Part shown: positions 1-12,200 of the stretch, piece by piece | How positions within the stretch are numbered: position 1 is the first letter of the stretch | Layout of the letters: every line of letters begins with the position of its first letter | Assembly (NCBI GenBank): GCA_030704615.1 | Contig: CM060732.1 | Coordinates: 76,925,053 to 76,989,052, forward strand | DNA length: 64,000 bases | Reading direction: 5' to 3' | Source of the DNA: Takakia lepidozioides | Taxonomy: Eukaryota > Streptophyta > Takakiopsida > Takakiales > Takakiaceae | The notes under the pieces: generated by a model | Database searches by the model: none | The model's input: only the letters and a program-made list of their open reading frames with translations | What the model was told of the DNA's origin: nothing | Program-made: the position numbers and the translations under genes

Positions 1-1690
1 GCTGCACCTGATGCACCCTTACTTGCCTAGGTTCTCTTGCAGCTGTCCTTCTGTTGTAGTAACAATTCTCAGTAGAATGGTTATCCATTTTACAGATAGT
101 ACATTGTTTCTCCTTCATGTGGCATTCTGTGGTGGTATGGCCTTCATTCTGGCACTTTGCACACCCTACACCCTTCCTCCAATGTTTGCAGTTGCAGCCT
201 CTGTGGCATACTTCTTCAAGATTTCTTCCAATTTTTTCATAGTTATCCCTCTTCAACTTCGCCTTCTCTTTACTCTTTCTTTTTAGTTCTTGCTCTTCTT
301 CTTCATCTGACTCATCCTCAGAGTCCTCATCTTCTTTTTTCTCTCTCCTGAGCATTCCCAATTGCTCAATTCTGTTCGCAGTTTCAAATGCCTCCTCCAC
401 TGTATTATGGGGTAACATATCCACTTTCTTTTGCAACTCCGGTCTTAGTCCACTCACAAACCAAGTCTTCTGTAACCCGGGCGCTGGTACTGCAGCCAGC
501 TTTTTCATCATCAATTCCATCTTCTCCATATACTCTTCAACAGTTTCATGCTTCTTCTGCTTCAGCTGTTGTAAACTTCCATACACTTCATCCTCAGTTT
601 TACTTGTCCTGAACCTATTTCGAAATGCTGTATTCAAGCCATTCCAGGTTAGGAAATGATTATCAGGGAATCTTGCATACCATTCACTTGCTTTCTTGAT
701 AAGTGAACAAGGAACAGTCTCATCTTGGCATCATCGCCATTCTCATTGTTCACTATACACATGTGCTGAAATTGGCTAATGTGTACATCGGGATCCCCTT
801 TTCCTGAATATATTGGAAAGGGTGGTTTTGCCCGTGTTGGTTGCAACGCCATCTGTGGCCCTACCTTCTGCCCACTGACAGGTGCTGGCACCCTTGCTGG
901 TGCTGGTCCTTCTGGACCTGTTGTTTTTGTGGTGGATCTTCCACCAAGTGGTGGCCCTTGAGCACTCCTTGCTTCTGGCCCCACGATATTCACAGTATTC
1001 CCAGCTTCAGTTGCACTACTTCCCACACTCCCTGTCCCCCCAGAGCCAGATCCAGGCAGCCCGCCTGATCCCCCTGAGCCGACACCTTCGTTGGCCTGTG
1101 ATCCAAGTGCTCCACTTGATCCAGGTCCAATGGGTTGGGATGTCCTGGTTGTAGTCTCAACCTCAGCTGTTGGGTCTACTTCTTCATATTCTTCCTCTTC
1201 TAATTTCTTCTCTCTGTTTTCATCCTCCAAGTTCTGCCCTTGGGTTCTTCTTCACTCATGTAACTCAACTGTAATGGTGTTGGAGAGTCTGAACTCTCCG
1301 TTGGCTCTGCCACATCCTCTTCTCCTTCTTCACCTTCTGCTTCAGAAACTGGAGTTCCTGCTTTTGGTGTTCCATGCCAACTCTTATCAAAGATTTCTGT
1401 CAAGTCTTTTATCCAAGGATGTACCTCAGATCTTTCACCTCGTGATTGATCTTCTTCCTGTACCAATTCCCTTAATCTTTCTTGCAAAGAAACAGAAGGA
1501 GTGGCATCCAACTCTAGTTCTTCCGGTATAGGTGATGCACTCTTTGATCTTAATGGTGTGAGAGGTCCAGATGATTCCCCTATGTCTATTCCTCTCTCCC
1601 AAAGATATGGATAATAAGCTTTCAGATAGCTTTCTCTTTTTGCTGAATATCTCTGTCGTCTAGCTTCCTTTCATCACTGTCCATGTCTTT
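1..1690 (-). pseudogene. gag: gag of Tat-like Ty3/Gypsy element A (broken)
   Basis: This is the retrotransposon capsid precursor read right to left and cut by the left window edge. It is recognised by near-identity to the gag of element C (33,050-35,479): an acidic N-terminal region, a Gly/Ser-rich linker (about 1,000-1,150), the Retrotrans_gag core starting near 830 (motif PPFPIYSGKGDPDVHISQF), and a CCHC zinc-knuckle region near the left edge. Compared with element C, a 1-bp deletion near 1,235 and another near 712 change the frame, so no intact protein is possible. The matching protease and reverse transcriptase would lie left of the window. Confidence 0.85.
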
Positions 1691-1698
1691 CATTTCTT

Positions 1699-2394
1699 TT
1701 AATGTGGCAATAACCAAAACTCTCTTCTGTAATATCTCTCGTATATGCCTGGGTTTCTTTCAAGCTTCAATGCACCCTTGGCTATACTTGAAGTCTCCGT
1801 TACCATATAACCATATGGCAAACAAGTCTGAAAAGCTGTTCTTGGTGTGAGTTTGATCCACAAAATATCCTTTGGAATCCAATTCTTTACCAGTACAAGC
1901 TCTTCATGCATATGAGTATAAACATTCACCTTCCTTTCTTCCCAGCCTTCAAACTCTACTCGTTTAATGGATAGCAATGCTATCACATAAACCAATGTTG
2001 GTAACCAACGTGCTCTTCCTCTACAGGCTACCTGATAAATCTTTATCACTCCTTTCTCCAGACCCCATTCTGGATCAGCATCATGCACTCGTTTAAGAAT
2101 ATTTTCTTTACAACCGTCTGGCAATTCCAAGAACCTTTGAAAGAATTGTTTGGACAATCTTTCTTCCTTCGTTCCACAGGGAATTTGATTCACTTCAAAT
2201 TCTTTAATGGTCCAACCACCATGATCCCACCAGATGCCTGTCACATCTGGTTGTTCATGTCCCAGGTCCCCAGTATGGTCGCCAAATGTCGCGCGGCTTT
2301 TACTCACCCATCCCTTCGCTATTCGAGGCGGAAACTCCAAAATTGAAGAGTTGGAAATCTCTAAGTACTCAGCCCGCGCAGAACAATCAGTCAT
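1699..2394 (-). CDS. Leader ORF of element A, upstream of gag
   Basis: A 231-codon open frame precedes gag. It is unusual because it begins inside the LTR (ATG at 2,394), reads through the LTR end and the primer-binding site, and ends just before gag. The same ORF with the same length is in element C (32,333-33,028), and a diverged partial relative is in element B (about 5,090-5,449; shared block from FLE..PDG to IKRVEFEGW). I recognise no domain. It is rich in Trp and charged residues and has no signal peptide or membrane segment. Conservation between copies suggests it was translated, possibly as the N-terminal part of the polyprotein, but that is inference. Confidence 0.6.
   Translation of the reverse strand: MTDCSARAEYLEISNSSILEFPPRIAKGWVSKSRATFGDHTGDLGHEQPDVTGIWWDHGGWTIKEFEVNQIPCGTKEERLSKQFFQRFLELPDGCKENILKRVHDADPEWGLEKGVIKIYQVACRGRARWLPTLVYVIALLSIKRVEFEGWEERKVNVYTHMHEELVLVKNWIPKDILWIKLTPRTAFQTCLPYGYMVTETSSIAKGALKLERNPGIYERYYRREFWLLPH
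2267..2284 (-). promoter_or_regulatory. Primer-binding site of element A
   Basis: Reading the minus strand, TGGCGACCATACTGGGGA starts two bases after the LTR end. The same 18-mer follows the 5' LTRs of elements B and C. From memory it resembles the tRNA-Arg type site of plant Tat/Ogre elements. It fixes the LTR boundary and the element's orientation. Confidence 0.8.
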
Positions 2395-3116
2395 GACCTA
2401 CAGCTAGTGTATCATGGGGGTGTTTCCTATTTGTTTCCCTTTTGGTATTCATGTTAACTATCTTACCATTGATAATTAAGTATCAGTTTGCTTCATGTGG
2501 GCCGAATAGGTCATCTTCTATCAGATTAAGATTTATCAGGTATCAGGCCAATGCCATGGTGTCCCTAATCTGCCCTACTGTATGATTCTGCAGCTTGCAT
2601 GAATTAAGCATCGATCAAGTCATCTTCCCATCTTCGCCGTTTCCTCCATCCCTGGTTCCGTTTCCGCTCTCCGCTTCATCTCATCTTCCCCTGACCAAGT
2701 CGCTCTCCAAGAAGTGATCCCTCCCCCGTTGCTGCTCTGCCTCATCTACATGCAAGCTGTTCTAACCACCTAACTAACTAACTGTCACCCCAAGAAGTAA
2801 CACGTTTCCCCTGCAGATGTCGTTCTTACATAGTCGTTCCCTGCCAATGATAACCGTTCCCTATGTACGCTGTGACTGGCTGTGCCAAACTATGTCGGGC
2901 TGTGACTGTGCCAAGCTGTGACTGGCTGTGTCGGACTGTGTCAGGCTGTGATTGGCTGTGTGAAACTGTGTGAAGCTATGTCGAGCTGTGTCGTGTTGTG
3001 TCTAACTGTGCGAAGCTGTGTCGAGCTGTGATAGACTGTGACGGGCTGTGACTGGCTGTGTGAGGCTGTGTCGGATTGTGACGGGCTGTGACTGGTTGTG
3101 TAACCTGTGTACCCCC

Positions 3117-3150
<34 letters not shown>

Positions 3151-3282
3151 TTCCTAAAGCCTGTGCCTGTCACCCCTAAGGCCTCTGTTGGTCTAAGTCT
3201 ATCATCCGTAAGTTTGCGCAAAAATTAAGGGTACCCCACAAAACCCATAATAGTGTCTAAGTCCCAGACAACCCTCTAAACA
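2287..3282 (-). repeat. 5' LTR of element A (996 bp)
   Basis: On the minus strand this starts TGTTTAGAGG and ends CGCGCGACA, next to the primer-binding site. It is homologous to the LTRs at 29,888-30,884, 31,528-32,440 and 43,137-44,099. It contains a decamer repeat block (about 2,870-3,105) and a 33-bp C tract (3,118-3,150). The right edge abuts LINE sequence, so element A probably inserted into the LINE. The other end is outside the window, so no target-site duplication can be checked. Confidence 0.8.
2870..3150. repeat. LTR decamer repeat block plus poly-C tract
   Basis: Imperfect copies of a 10-bp unit (GGCTGTGACT / GGCTGTGTCG type) run for more than 200 bp, followed by 33 consecutive C residues at 3,118-3,150. 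The same decamer family occurs in every LTR of this element family here and again near the 3' end of pol. Confidence 0.85.
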
Positions 3283-4735
3283 ACGTGCAGTGGGGGAGTG
3301 TAGGCAGGCCTGTGGGTGCAAGGATGATAATGAGTAGAGGCCATTGTATTTTAATGCAAGGTGTTTGAGAAGTCCCTGGTAAATGATACCTAGGTGCCCA
3401 GGATTGTTGAGTGCTTCTTGTAATGGGGTAACTAATGTATGAGCATACGAGATGATTAATGGGCTCGAACCAATTCTGTAGTGGTCAGTAGGGAGTTGCG
3501 TGAGGGCATTGGGAGGCTAGTCGGTAGGCCACATACACGCTTTGTTAGCTGAATAAAACATCAAGTTTTTTGATGTCCGGTAGGGAGAAGGGTGCGGCGT
3601 GGAATGAGTATTGAATTTGTGTTTGTAGTACGGATTGAATGATTGATAATTTTGGTCGAATGACAATAGGGGATTTGAGCAGGGCAAGGCTTTTGGTAGC
3701 GAGTTTGGATGATGTAGATTCTTTTTGGATATGCCATGTGAGGGAGGGAACGAGTTGTATACCTAGGTAAGTATATGGCTCGTCTGGTCCTAGAAAGGGA
3801 AATGGTGTGTTTTGGTAGTGTACATAGAGTTTGTGAGGCTATGGCAGTTTTGGTGAGCTGACTATGATGTGTTGCGGCTGTGATGGCGCACTTGTGCAGG
3901 CTGAGTTCCATGCCTGACCATAGATTGAATCTGAATAGTTTGTTTACTTGTCGGTTTATGTGTTGTGGTTTATGTGCCAGGATAGCTAGATCATCTGCAT
4001 ATGCTGCAGCGGAGATGTCACTTGATGAGGTTTTGTATTGGTATCCGAGCTTGCCGTGAGCTAGCCATCTGAGAAGGGGTTCTAGGAAGACAATGAATAG
4101 GTAGGGGCTTAAGGTGTCACCTTGGATAGTTCCCCGGAGGATGGGGATAGGCGGGGTGGAACCATAGTATGCACCAAAATATTCAGTGGTACTGTTTGTG
4201 TAGATGTTTCCTATTAGTTGGACAGCATCAGTGGGGTAACCAAGGTCAAGCATGATAGCAAGTAGTCTAGCTGAAGGCATTTTTAAAATTGATATATAAA
4301 ATATAAATATTTTGCTTTGTAAGTTTAGCATCTTCGAGTGCGAATAGAACATATTGTATTTGTCGTGTTGTGCTGCGTGTAGCTCAGAATCCTTCTTGGG
4401 GGTCACTAAGAATTTGGTGTTGCTCGCCATAACTTGATAGCATTGTGGTGAGCGTGCTGGTGAATAGCTTGTATATAGTGTTGGCCAGTGCTATGGGCCT
4501 ATAATTACTGAGATCTGTAGGGTCGCATTTTTTTAATAGTAGAATGGTTCGATTGTGCTTCCAGGAGTGTGGGATTCGTTTTAGTTTGTAACATAGTTGA
4601 AAATTTTTAAAAATGAGGGAGTGTAGTTGAGGGTCTAATGCTTGAAGTATGGCATTTGGTATAAGATCGGGTCCCGGGGCTTTAGATTTTGATAGCAACT
4701 TAGAGTGGGTGCAATATGAGTAGGAGTATCAGTGA
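3283..4735 (-). pseudogene. LINE reverse transcriptase remnant
   Basis: Minus-strand non-LTR retrotransposon ORF2 fragment. In order from 4,700 leftward: KAPGPDLIPNAI, NYRPIAL, a degraded F.NAFSS block, G.IQGDTLSPYLF, AAYADDLAILA (catalytic YADD), then the thumb/connection region down to about 3,290. The frame is interrupted: a stop at about 4,384 splits the palm, and further stops and frame changes occur below 3,560. Endonuclease and 5' sequence are absent, as expected for a 5'-truncated LINE, or lost under element B on its right. Element A's LTR abuts its left side. Confidence 0.85.
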
Positions 4736-4739
4736 TCAA

Positions 4740-5088
4740 TGTGTACTTCTGTGATGAGGTGACGAGCTCTGAAGTAAAGCCATGCTATTCGAAGTATCTC
4801 TGTGTAGAATGAATGTGATATGGAGAGAATGTGCATTATGAGAGAACGTGAGATGGTGAGAATGTGTATTGATAACGGCTATGCTACGAGGGACAGACAA
4901 TGAGGGTCGCAACGGGACATATTGGGTAGTGATGGACGTACACTACCTGAGCCACAGGCAGAGACGGCTAAGTACGCGGTACTTAGCCAATGGCGGGACA
5001 AGGGTACATTACCACAAGAGCAGTAAGTGTTAATAGCCTGTAAGTGTTGATAGCCTGTTTTGTCTAAGTCATAAACCAGCGGTTAACA
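4740..5088 (+). repeat. Probable 5' LTR (or LTR end) of element B
   Basis: The right boundary is firm: it ends GGTTAACA at 5,088, two bases before a primer-binding site. The left boundary is my estimate, from where LINE coding similarity stops. It differs from the roughly 1-kb LTRs of A, C and D, so B is a separate family or a truncated LTR. Confidence 0.5.
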
Positions 5089-5089
5089 T

Positions 5090-5449
5090 TTGGCGACCAT
5101 ACTGGGGACTAACGGTATGTTGAATTCAAGGGTACTCAAAGAAGGATGGTTACTCAGTGATCTCTTGAAATCACGACAGAACGAGTCAACAGAAGCAAAG
5201 GAATGGAAAACATTCCTGGAAAAAATTCATGGTTTACCAAGAGCAATACAACAGAAAATCTTTCTTTCAGTCGCGAAAGAAGATGACAAATGGGGATTGA
5301 AGGGAGGAGTGATCAGTATTACACGAGCACCTTGGAAATGTAGGATTAGAAGTGGAGAGTGGTTGTCTCGTCTAGCTCTATTGATTACTCTAATCCCAAT
5401 CAGAAAAGTTTGCTACACTAGTTATATTTTCAGAGAATGTTCAAATTAG
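5090..5449 (+). pseudogene. Leader ORF relative in element B (partial)
   Basis: An open frame of about 110 codons following the primer-binding site aligns by eye with the leader ORF of elements A and C: a block from FLEKIHGLP through KEDDKWGLKGGVISI to LLITLIPIRK matches their FLELPDGC...WGLEKGVIKI...LLSIKR. The first ATG is near 5,115. It is truncated relative to the 231-codon versions, and the sequence up to gag (5,450-5,690) has stops in the same frame. Confidence 0.5.
5091..5108 (+). promoter_or_regulatory. Primer-binding site of element B
   Basis: The same 18-bp site as in elements A and C (TGGCGACCATACTGGGGA) directly follows the LTR-like sequence. Confidence 0.75.
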
Positions 5450-5686
5450 GAATATTGTCACACAATCATAGAAGCAGTGGAGTACTAGATACCCAAAGAC
5501 TTGTTGCAAGTCAGATACACTGAGAAAGACAGATGGTATTATTGTGCCCATTAAAAGTTTGGTGATCAATCAGTAAAAAAGAAAATTAAGTTGTAATACG
5601 GATTCTTGCAAGATAGGATAAATCTTGGAGAAATGGTAGAGACCACTATAAATTTTCTTTACTGACATACCAAGACTGATTAAAGG

Positions 5687-7560
5687 GTGCCGAAAAGGAA
5701 TTTTGCATATGATGTGGGAATGAATGAGGAAATTAAAGAAAGAGCTAAGCAAGACAGAGCTGAACGAATAGAGAAATATGCTGCAGAAAGGGAAGCTCGG
5801 TTAAGAGAAGAGTTCCCAGAATTACAGAACTTGAAAATTATTCAAGGTGAGACATCAAGACAAATTAACAGTGATAAACCAGAAGATCAGGAAATCAGAA
5901 GTGGGGACACTACACCAGAAGAAGTTGCCAGTAATGTACTTGGTGAATGGTTACCACAAGAAAGATCCGAAGGACCTTCTACAGTAGTAAGTCCAAATCG
6001 AGGTTTTGCTGAAATATTAGAAGAAAGATTTGAGAACATTATGAGTGAAGAAGGTGAAAGAAGTGAAAGCACTTCTCCAGAAAGGATAACCAGAACTGCA
6101 CTCAAAGCTTTTAAGGATTCATTAAGCTTAGTAGGGACAGCAGCTGGAAGACGACTATCATTGGGACAAGGACCTCTTAGCTTTGAATCACTGTTTGGAA
6201 GACAAACACCAACACCACCACAGCCAGCAGTAGCGGGATCATCCCAATTTGGACAACCAGTTGCACCAGCAGCGCCAGTTGCACCAGCTACACCGATGGC
6301 TTTAGCAGCAAGCAAAACCAGACCACCATTTCCTTTATATGATGGGAAATCTGATCCAGATATCCATCTTAATCAATTTGAAAACATGTGCACCATTTAC
6401 AATGAAGCAACAGACCAAGAGAAGATCCGACTATTTCCTTGTTCAATGGCCCGGAAAGGCATTGAATGGTTGGCAACTTTCCCAGCCAATCACTTTGCGA
6501 ATTGGGCGGATATGAGAGCCGCGTTTCAAGAAAGGTATAGATCCAACAAATCCACGTCTGAAATCTTCACAGGATTACAGAACCTAAGACAGAAAAAGAA
6601 AGAATTGGTAGTCGACTACCTGGAGAGAATGAAGACTCTGATCAGGAAACTACCTCAAGCACCAGGGGATGATTTGCAAAAATCATGGTTCATCAATGGA
6701 CTTCGTCCTGAATACATAACCATGTTTACAGTCATGCCTAACAACACTTTGGCTGAAGCAGTAGGGACTGCAAAGAAGTTGGAATTGGGATTCCATCATA
6801 GCACAAGCAAAGATTCCAAGGATCCCTTGGAAGAAGAAGACTCTGATGATGAAGAAAAGCCCAAGCAAAAGAAAAAAGAAGTGATTGACAAAACCACTTT
6901 GGATCAGAAGATAGCAGAGGCTATCAAGAATTTTAAAGATGAAGGGCCACGAAAGGCAACATGGTGTCACAAATGCGGGACTGCAGGACACTTGGCAACG
7001 GAATGCCACATAAAAGACAAATACTGTGAACAATCATAATACCAGCCATTGTATTTACAACCAACGGGCCAAGAAGACTGGGTACACACGAGAGGTGGGG
7101 GTACACCAAGTCCAAATCCGACGGGGAGGATTGGACGAACCAAGACGATACAATATGGGTAATCGTTATCACAGGCCACAAAATGAATATCCACCAAGGG
7201 ATAGGGAACATCAACCCAGAAACAAAGAAAGCACGAGATGCCACTATTGCAAGAAAGAGGGACACTGGAAACATGAATGCCAGTTACGAATCAAGCATGA
7301 GGCAGAAGTGGGAAATATGGAAGCCGGACCAAGTGTAGCCGTAAGTGTGGTAACCCCTTTAGTGGATACCCTTGCGGTAACCCAAACTCAGGCCAAGCAA
7401 CAGAAACCTCCAGATAAGGAGATTGAAGAAGAACGGAAACAATATCCAGAAAGTGCAGCATGGTAGGAGGAAAATAGCTTACACCAGGAAGTAAGTAAAG
7501 TCATAGCTCAAATGCAAGAGGGAACCAACTCATCTCAGTCTTATCAACTGCACAACGTAT
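5687..7560 (+). pseudogene. gag: gag of Tat-like element B
   Basis: Capsid/nucleocapsid precursor. A charged N-terminal half leads into a Pro/Ala-rich linker (about 6,210-6,310), the Retrotrans_gag core (about 6,320-6,800, starting RPPFPLYDGKSDPDIHLNQFENMC), an acidic/Lys stretch, and CCHC knuckles (CHKCGTAGHLATEC near 6,965; CHYCKKEGHWKHEC near 7,240). The first listed codon is GTG, so the true start is uncertain; an upstream leader fusion is possible. A frame change near 7,025 separates the first knuckle from the rest, and a TAG at about 7,464 falls inside a region still alignable to element C up to about 7,550. No protease or reverse transcriptase follows. Confidence 0.75.
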
Positions 7561-8487
7561 GATGGGAGTGAGTGCAACATGGGAAAGAGCCACAACACAT
7601 GATGAGCTGTAGGGAAGAAGCAACATCGTGCAAGTAAAGCAAACGATGAAGCAGAAAGACGAGGCAACATGGGAGAAGGGAAAATGGGGTCCAAGGGCTA
7701 AAAAGGTCAACTGGTCAACAATAAGGAACTGGCTCTGGAGCACTATGTTGATGATTAAAGGGAGCAGCAAATACATGTGGGGCATCGCAGCAAAGTGCAT
7801 GCCAACGAGGGTCAGAATAGTGCAAGAAAGACTCCACGGATGGTGGGCAGCCAAGGGAGATGCAGTGAGACAAGGCACTCATGGCAAGGGAGCTGCCAAG
7901 ACAAAACTGTTGATTAGGCTACGGAGAAAAAGGAAAGCACAAGATCAACTACGAGGAAAAGTAGCAATTCAAGCATGGGAGCTGCTGCTAAAACATGAGG
8001 AGGAAGACATACGAGGTGAAGCATCAAGGGAACTAGTAGGAGATGAGGAAGATGGAGCACACTTTCTTGTCAAAGGTTGGCGGCAAAGAATGCAACCCAG
8101 CAATCAGAAAGTGAGGCACCCGAGGCTGGACTGCTGCAAAGAGGTACAAAGACAGGAGCTGAGAATGAGATGTTGCCTTTCGTTGAAGTTCCCCACACAA
8201 GGGCTGTTTGGCAAGCAAAACCCCAGGCAAGGATGAGAGGTAAATTAGGGATAAAACCAGTAAGTGGGAGTGAGGAAATACACAAGGAAGGGCAGCAATA
8301 CCTTGTCAAATCTGAGGGTGATGGCTGGAGAAAATTAAACAAGGACTGGAAGTATGGGAGCAGCAATCGCATGAAGAAAAATCTGTCTGAGACGCTGAAG
8401 AGTGAAAGGGAGGAAGACAGGCACCTTGCTTATGAAAAGTGGAAGGGCAGGGTAGAAAACCTGATGCCTGAAATTGATGGGAGCTCG
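7561..8487 (+). other. Unassigned sequence with a purine-rich open frame
   Basis: I recognise no family here. Frames of 100-200 codons are open on the plus strand, probably because of the high A/G content. One (from about 8,077) reads without a stop to the insertion point of element G at 8,487 and resumes in the same frame at 15,473, ending at 15,691. It may be downstream sequence of element B or an unrelated degraded element. Confidence 0.35.
8483..8487 (+). repeat. Left target-site duplication of element G
   Basis: GCTCG immediately left of the 5' LTR; the same five bases are at 15,468-15,472 immediately right of the 3' LTR. This is the 5-bp length expected for Ty3/Gypsy integrase. Confidence 0.9.
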
Positions 8488-9218
8488 TGTCGCGGCCCTT
8501 TGCCTTGAGGGCAGGGGGTCGGGACACATGAGTGGCTGCCCCTGTGGTGGGGGCAGCGGCAGCGATAGGTACGGGGGGCTGAAGCACCCTTGAGTGCCCA
8601 AGGCACTCAAGGAGGCGGAGGCGCTCACTAGATGGAGCCCCACACACCGGGTTGCGGTGGGGGTGGCTCCACAAAAAGGGGTGGTGGTAGCTTAGCGGGA
8701 CTTAGTGGGGGTGGCATAGGACTCACCATGGGGGCGGAGACCTCGTGGTGGGAGTCGTGGGGAGTCTTGGGACTCATCACGGCCCATAGGGGCCGTGGTG
8801 AGTGGGCCAAGACTCACCGCGACTCATCACCGGGAGTCGAGGGTTTTCGTGGTGGTTCGCCATAAAATGGCATGGCTGGTTGTGAAACCCCCGCGGACAG
8901 CTACAGAAGTATATATAAGGGGGGAGTAGTGACCCCGAGAACGGTGCAAGCCCGTTGGTGACCAAAAACTAGTGAGTAAACGAGCGAGCCGGAAAGCGAC
9001 CAAAGAGTGAGGAGCTGCTTCGGACTGCCATCTACCAAAGGGAATTCCACTAGGCCCAAATAGGTGGAGGGTTTAGTGGGGAGCGAAGGGGGACCGTTAT
9101 GTCCCGGTGAGCAGCCAAAGCTCCAAGTTGGTCCGGGGCCAGGTTGGGAGTCAGGCGCGCGCATCAAAGCGAGTAACTATAACTTGAAGGGGAGCTTACC
9201 GAAGTGAGGTGCACGACA
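8488..9218 (+). repeat. 5' LTR of chromovirus G
   Basis: Starts TGTCGCGG and ends GCACGACA; 731 bp. A TATA-like motif (TATATATAAGG, about 8,910-8,920) followed by a purine-rich stretch is the likely promoter, with transcription starting some 30 bp downstream. Confidence 0.92.
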
Positions 9219-9236
9219 CTTGGTATCAAAGCTTAG
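9219..9236 (+). promoter_or_regulatory. Primer-binding site of element G
   Basis: TGGTATCAAAGC begins two bases after the LTR. This resembles the plant initiator-tRNA-Met type site (TGGTATCAGAGC) with one mismatch over the first twelve bases. Confidence 0.7.
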
Positions 9237-9273
9237 AGTTCAGTACGCGATCGTCCTTGGGATTGGCCTCATC

Positions 9274-12200
9274 ATGGGGTCGGGCAAGCCGAAGCGAAAG
9301 CGGAACGGCCCAAAAGATGATGATCCTGGTGAGCCCGATGTGGGCGACGTGTCACCGAGGCGGCCGTTTGAGGGAGCGATGCACGTTTCCAAAAACGAGG
9401 CCGCTCAAGAGCGGGAGGAATCCGAGGAGTCGGAGCCCGAGGAATCCGTGAGAGCTCCGACCGACCAACAGATGCCTCCCATGCCGGCAGCCTTTTGGGA
9501 AGGGTTGTTGGCACAATTTGGCGGGACGCTGAAAGACGTGTTGAGGGCGGCTAATGCCACTTCCACTAAGGCAAAGTTTAAGGTGAAGCCTAAGGAACCC
9601 GGCACCTTCGAGGGCGTCCGAAATCGGAAGGCACTCAACACCTGGCTCCTGGAGCTAGAGTAGTACTTCCGGGCGGCCAAGTTGAGTGACGAGGATCGGG
9701 TGGAAGTGGCTCCCACCTATTTGAGGGGCTATGCTCAACAATGGTGGCAGAAACGCCTTCACGACCGAGGTCCAAGCCTGGAAACCTTGAACTGGAGTGG
9801 GTTCAAGGAATTGATGAAGAGACAGTTTGTGCCTCTCAACGCGTCCTGGCTTGCCCGGGACAAGATGAGGAATTTGAAGCAAACAGATGACATTCGGGGG
9901 TATGTCCAGGCTTTCAATGTGCTGTTGCTCAAAGTCGCGGACATGGCAGAACCAGAAATGGTCTTCAACTTTGTGGCGGGACTGGCCCCATGGGCCAGGC
10001 GGAAGTTGGAGGAGAAGCCACCCAAGACTTTGAACGAGGCAATTGAGAGGGCTGAATGTTTCTCGGATGTCCCTAGGGGTGAGAGACAAGGCCGTACGAA
10101 GCTGAACCACAAGAAGACCTGGCGGGAAGGTGACTCCTTCCGACCGGAAAAGAAGTGGGATAGGCCACGCGGCGATAATGGCTCGTGGAAATCGAAGGGA
10201 GGGCCTTCACACGTCAAGGCGGCACCCGGTGCTTCGAAAGGAAAAGCGGGTGGAGCGGCTTATGGCGGACAAAAGGCGACCTTTGATGGAGTGTGTTTCA
10301 ATTGCGGGGAACCCGGGCACATGGCCAAGAAGTGCACGAAACCTCAACAATGGAACATGACTCGGGCAACCACGGAGCTGTCGGAAGATACCATCAGTCG
10401 CTTGGTGGAAGCGGTGGTCGCCAGGACTTGCAAGGTAGGCAACTATTCTTGTGAGTTGTATCAGGAAACTAGCGCCCTACGCAAAGGGAGTCAGTTATTG
10501 TTCGTGGATGGGATAATATCCGGAACTAACGTGTCGTTGTTGGTGGACACAGGAGCGTCGCACTCCTTCATGACACCGGCGGCGGCGCGAAAGTTGGGAC
10601 TCCCGACAAGTGACGTGGGGGCCTCTATTGAGGTGCGTTCTGCCAAAGGAGAACCACAGTTGGCGACAAGGTTGGCGTTTGATGTTTCTCTTCAACTGGG
10701 GAGTTGGGAGGGACGTGAGAACTTCACCATCTGCGAGATCGATGGAGTGGATCTCATTTTGGGGATGACCTTTTTGAGCAAATCTGGAGCGGTCATAGAT
10801 GGCCGCAAGAGAGTAGTCACGCTGCCATGTGGGAATGGTGGCGAGGTCTTACGAGTGTCAGAAACGCCCAAATCCGTGGGAGGGCGAATAAACCTTTTGT
10901 CAGCAAGGGAGTGGGCCGTGGAGGAGGCACACGAGCCCCAGTTTTTGCTTTACATTAGAGAAGTGAAGGGAGAAGGCAATGGGGAGCCGAGCCCAGATTG
11001 GATCAAGGGGATTTTGGAGAGATACCAGGATGTGATGCCGGAGGATTTACCAAGCGGCTTGCCACCGCGAAGAGGAGTTGACCACAAGATTGAGGTGATA
11101 CCGGGATCGGAACCGCCTGCCAAGGCGCCCTACCAGTTGAGCCACAGAGAGTTGGTCAAGCTGAAGACTCAGCTCAAAGATCTAATGTCAAAGGGGTACA
11201 TCCGGCCGAGTAAGTCACCTTACGGAGCCCCGGTGCTATTCGCAGACAAGAAGGATGGGACGCTGCGGATGTGTGTCGATTACAGGGCTTTGAATAAGGT
11301 GACTATTAAAAACTGGTACCCTTTGCCAAGGATCGACGACCTTTTCGATCGGTTGGCAGGAGCGAAGTATTTCAGCTGGATCGACTTGCGCTCCGGTTAT
11401 CATCAAATTCGGGTGGCGGAAGGAGATGAGGAGAAGACCGCGTGCAGGACAAGGTATGGTTCATATGAGTTCCTGGTGATGCCTTTTGGGCTCACCAATG
11501 CACCAGCGACATTTAGCACGCTGATGAACAGCCTTTTCTAGGAGTGGTTGGATGACTTTTTGATCGTGTACATCGACGACATCTTGGTGTACTCAAAAAC
11601 AAAGGAAGAGCACCTGGAGCACCTGAAAAGGGTATTCCAAAAATTGCGAGAAGGGAAGTTGTATGCCAAAGCTTCAAAGTGCGAATTCGGGGTCACAAAA
11701 GTGGAGTTCCTGGGGCATGTGATTACACAGGATGGGATCAAAATGGATGACAGAAAGGTGAGGGCGATCTTGGACTGGGAGCCTCCGACTTCGGTCCCGG
11801 GAGTGCGATCCTTCCTAGGACTCGCCTCCTATTACCGGAAGTATGTGAGAAATTTCGCCAAAATCGCGGGGCCGCTGTCAGACCTTCTGTGTAAATCCAA
11901 AGTCTGGGTATGGAACACATTTTGTGGCCAAGCTTTTGTTGAATTGAAGCAGCGGATGACGGAAGCTCCAGTCTTGAAAATCCCGGAGTTTGATCGTCCA
12001 TTTGAGATTCATACAGATGCGTCGGACTTCGCGATTGGGGGTGTACTTATGCAAGATGGACGTCCAGTGGCTTACGAAAGTAAGAAACTGAATGAAGTGG
12101 AGCGACGGTGGCCGACGCACAAAAAAGAGATGAAGGCGGTGGTGCATTGCCTTGAGCTTTGGCCCACTATGTTGGTTCCAACCCAGTGAAGGTGTTCACG

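Noticed and set aside
7628-8236. 202-codon frame as a gene
   Set aside because: Purine-rich sequence with alternative open frames, no recognised domain, no conserved partner in related elements.
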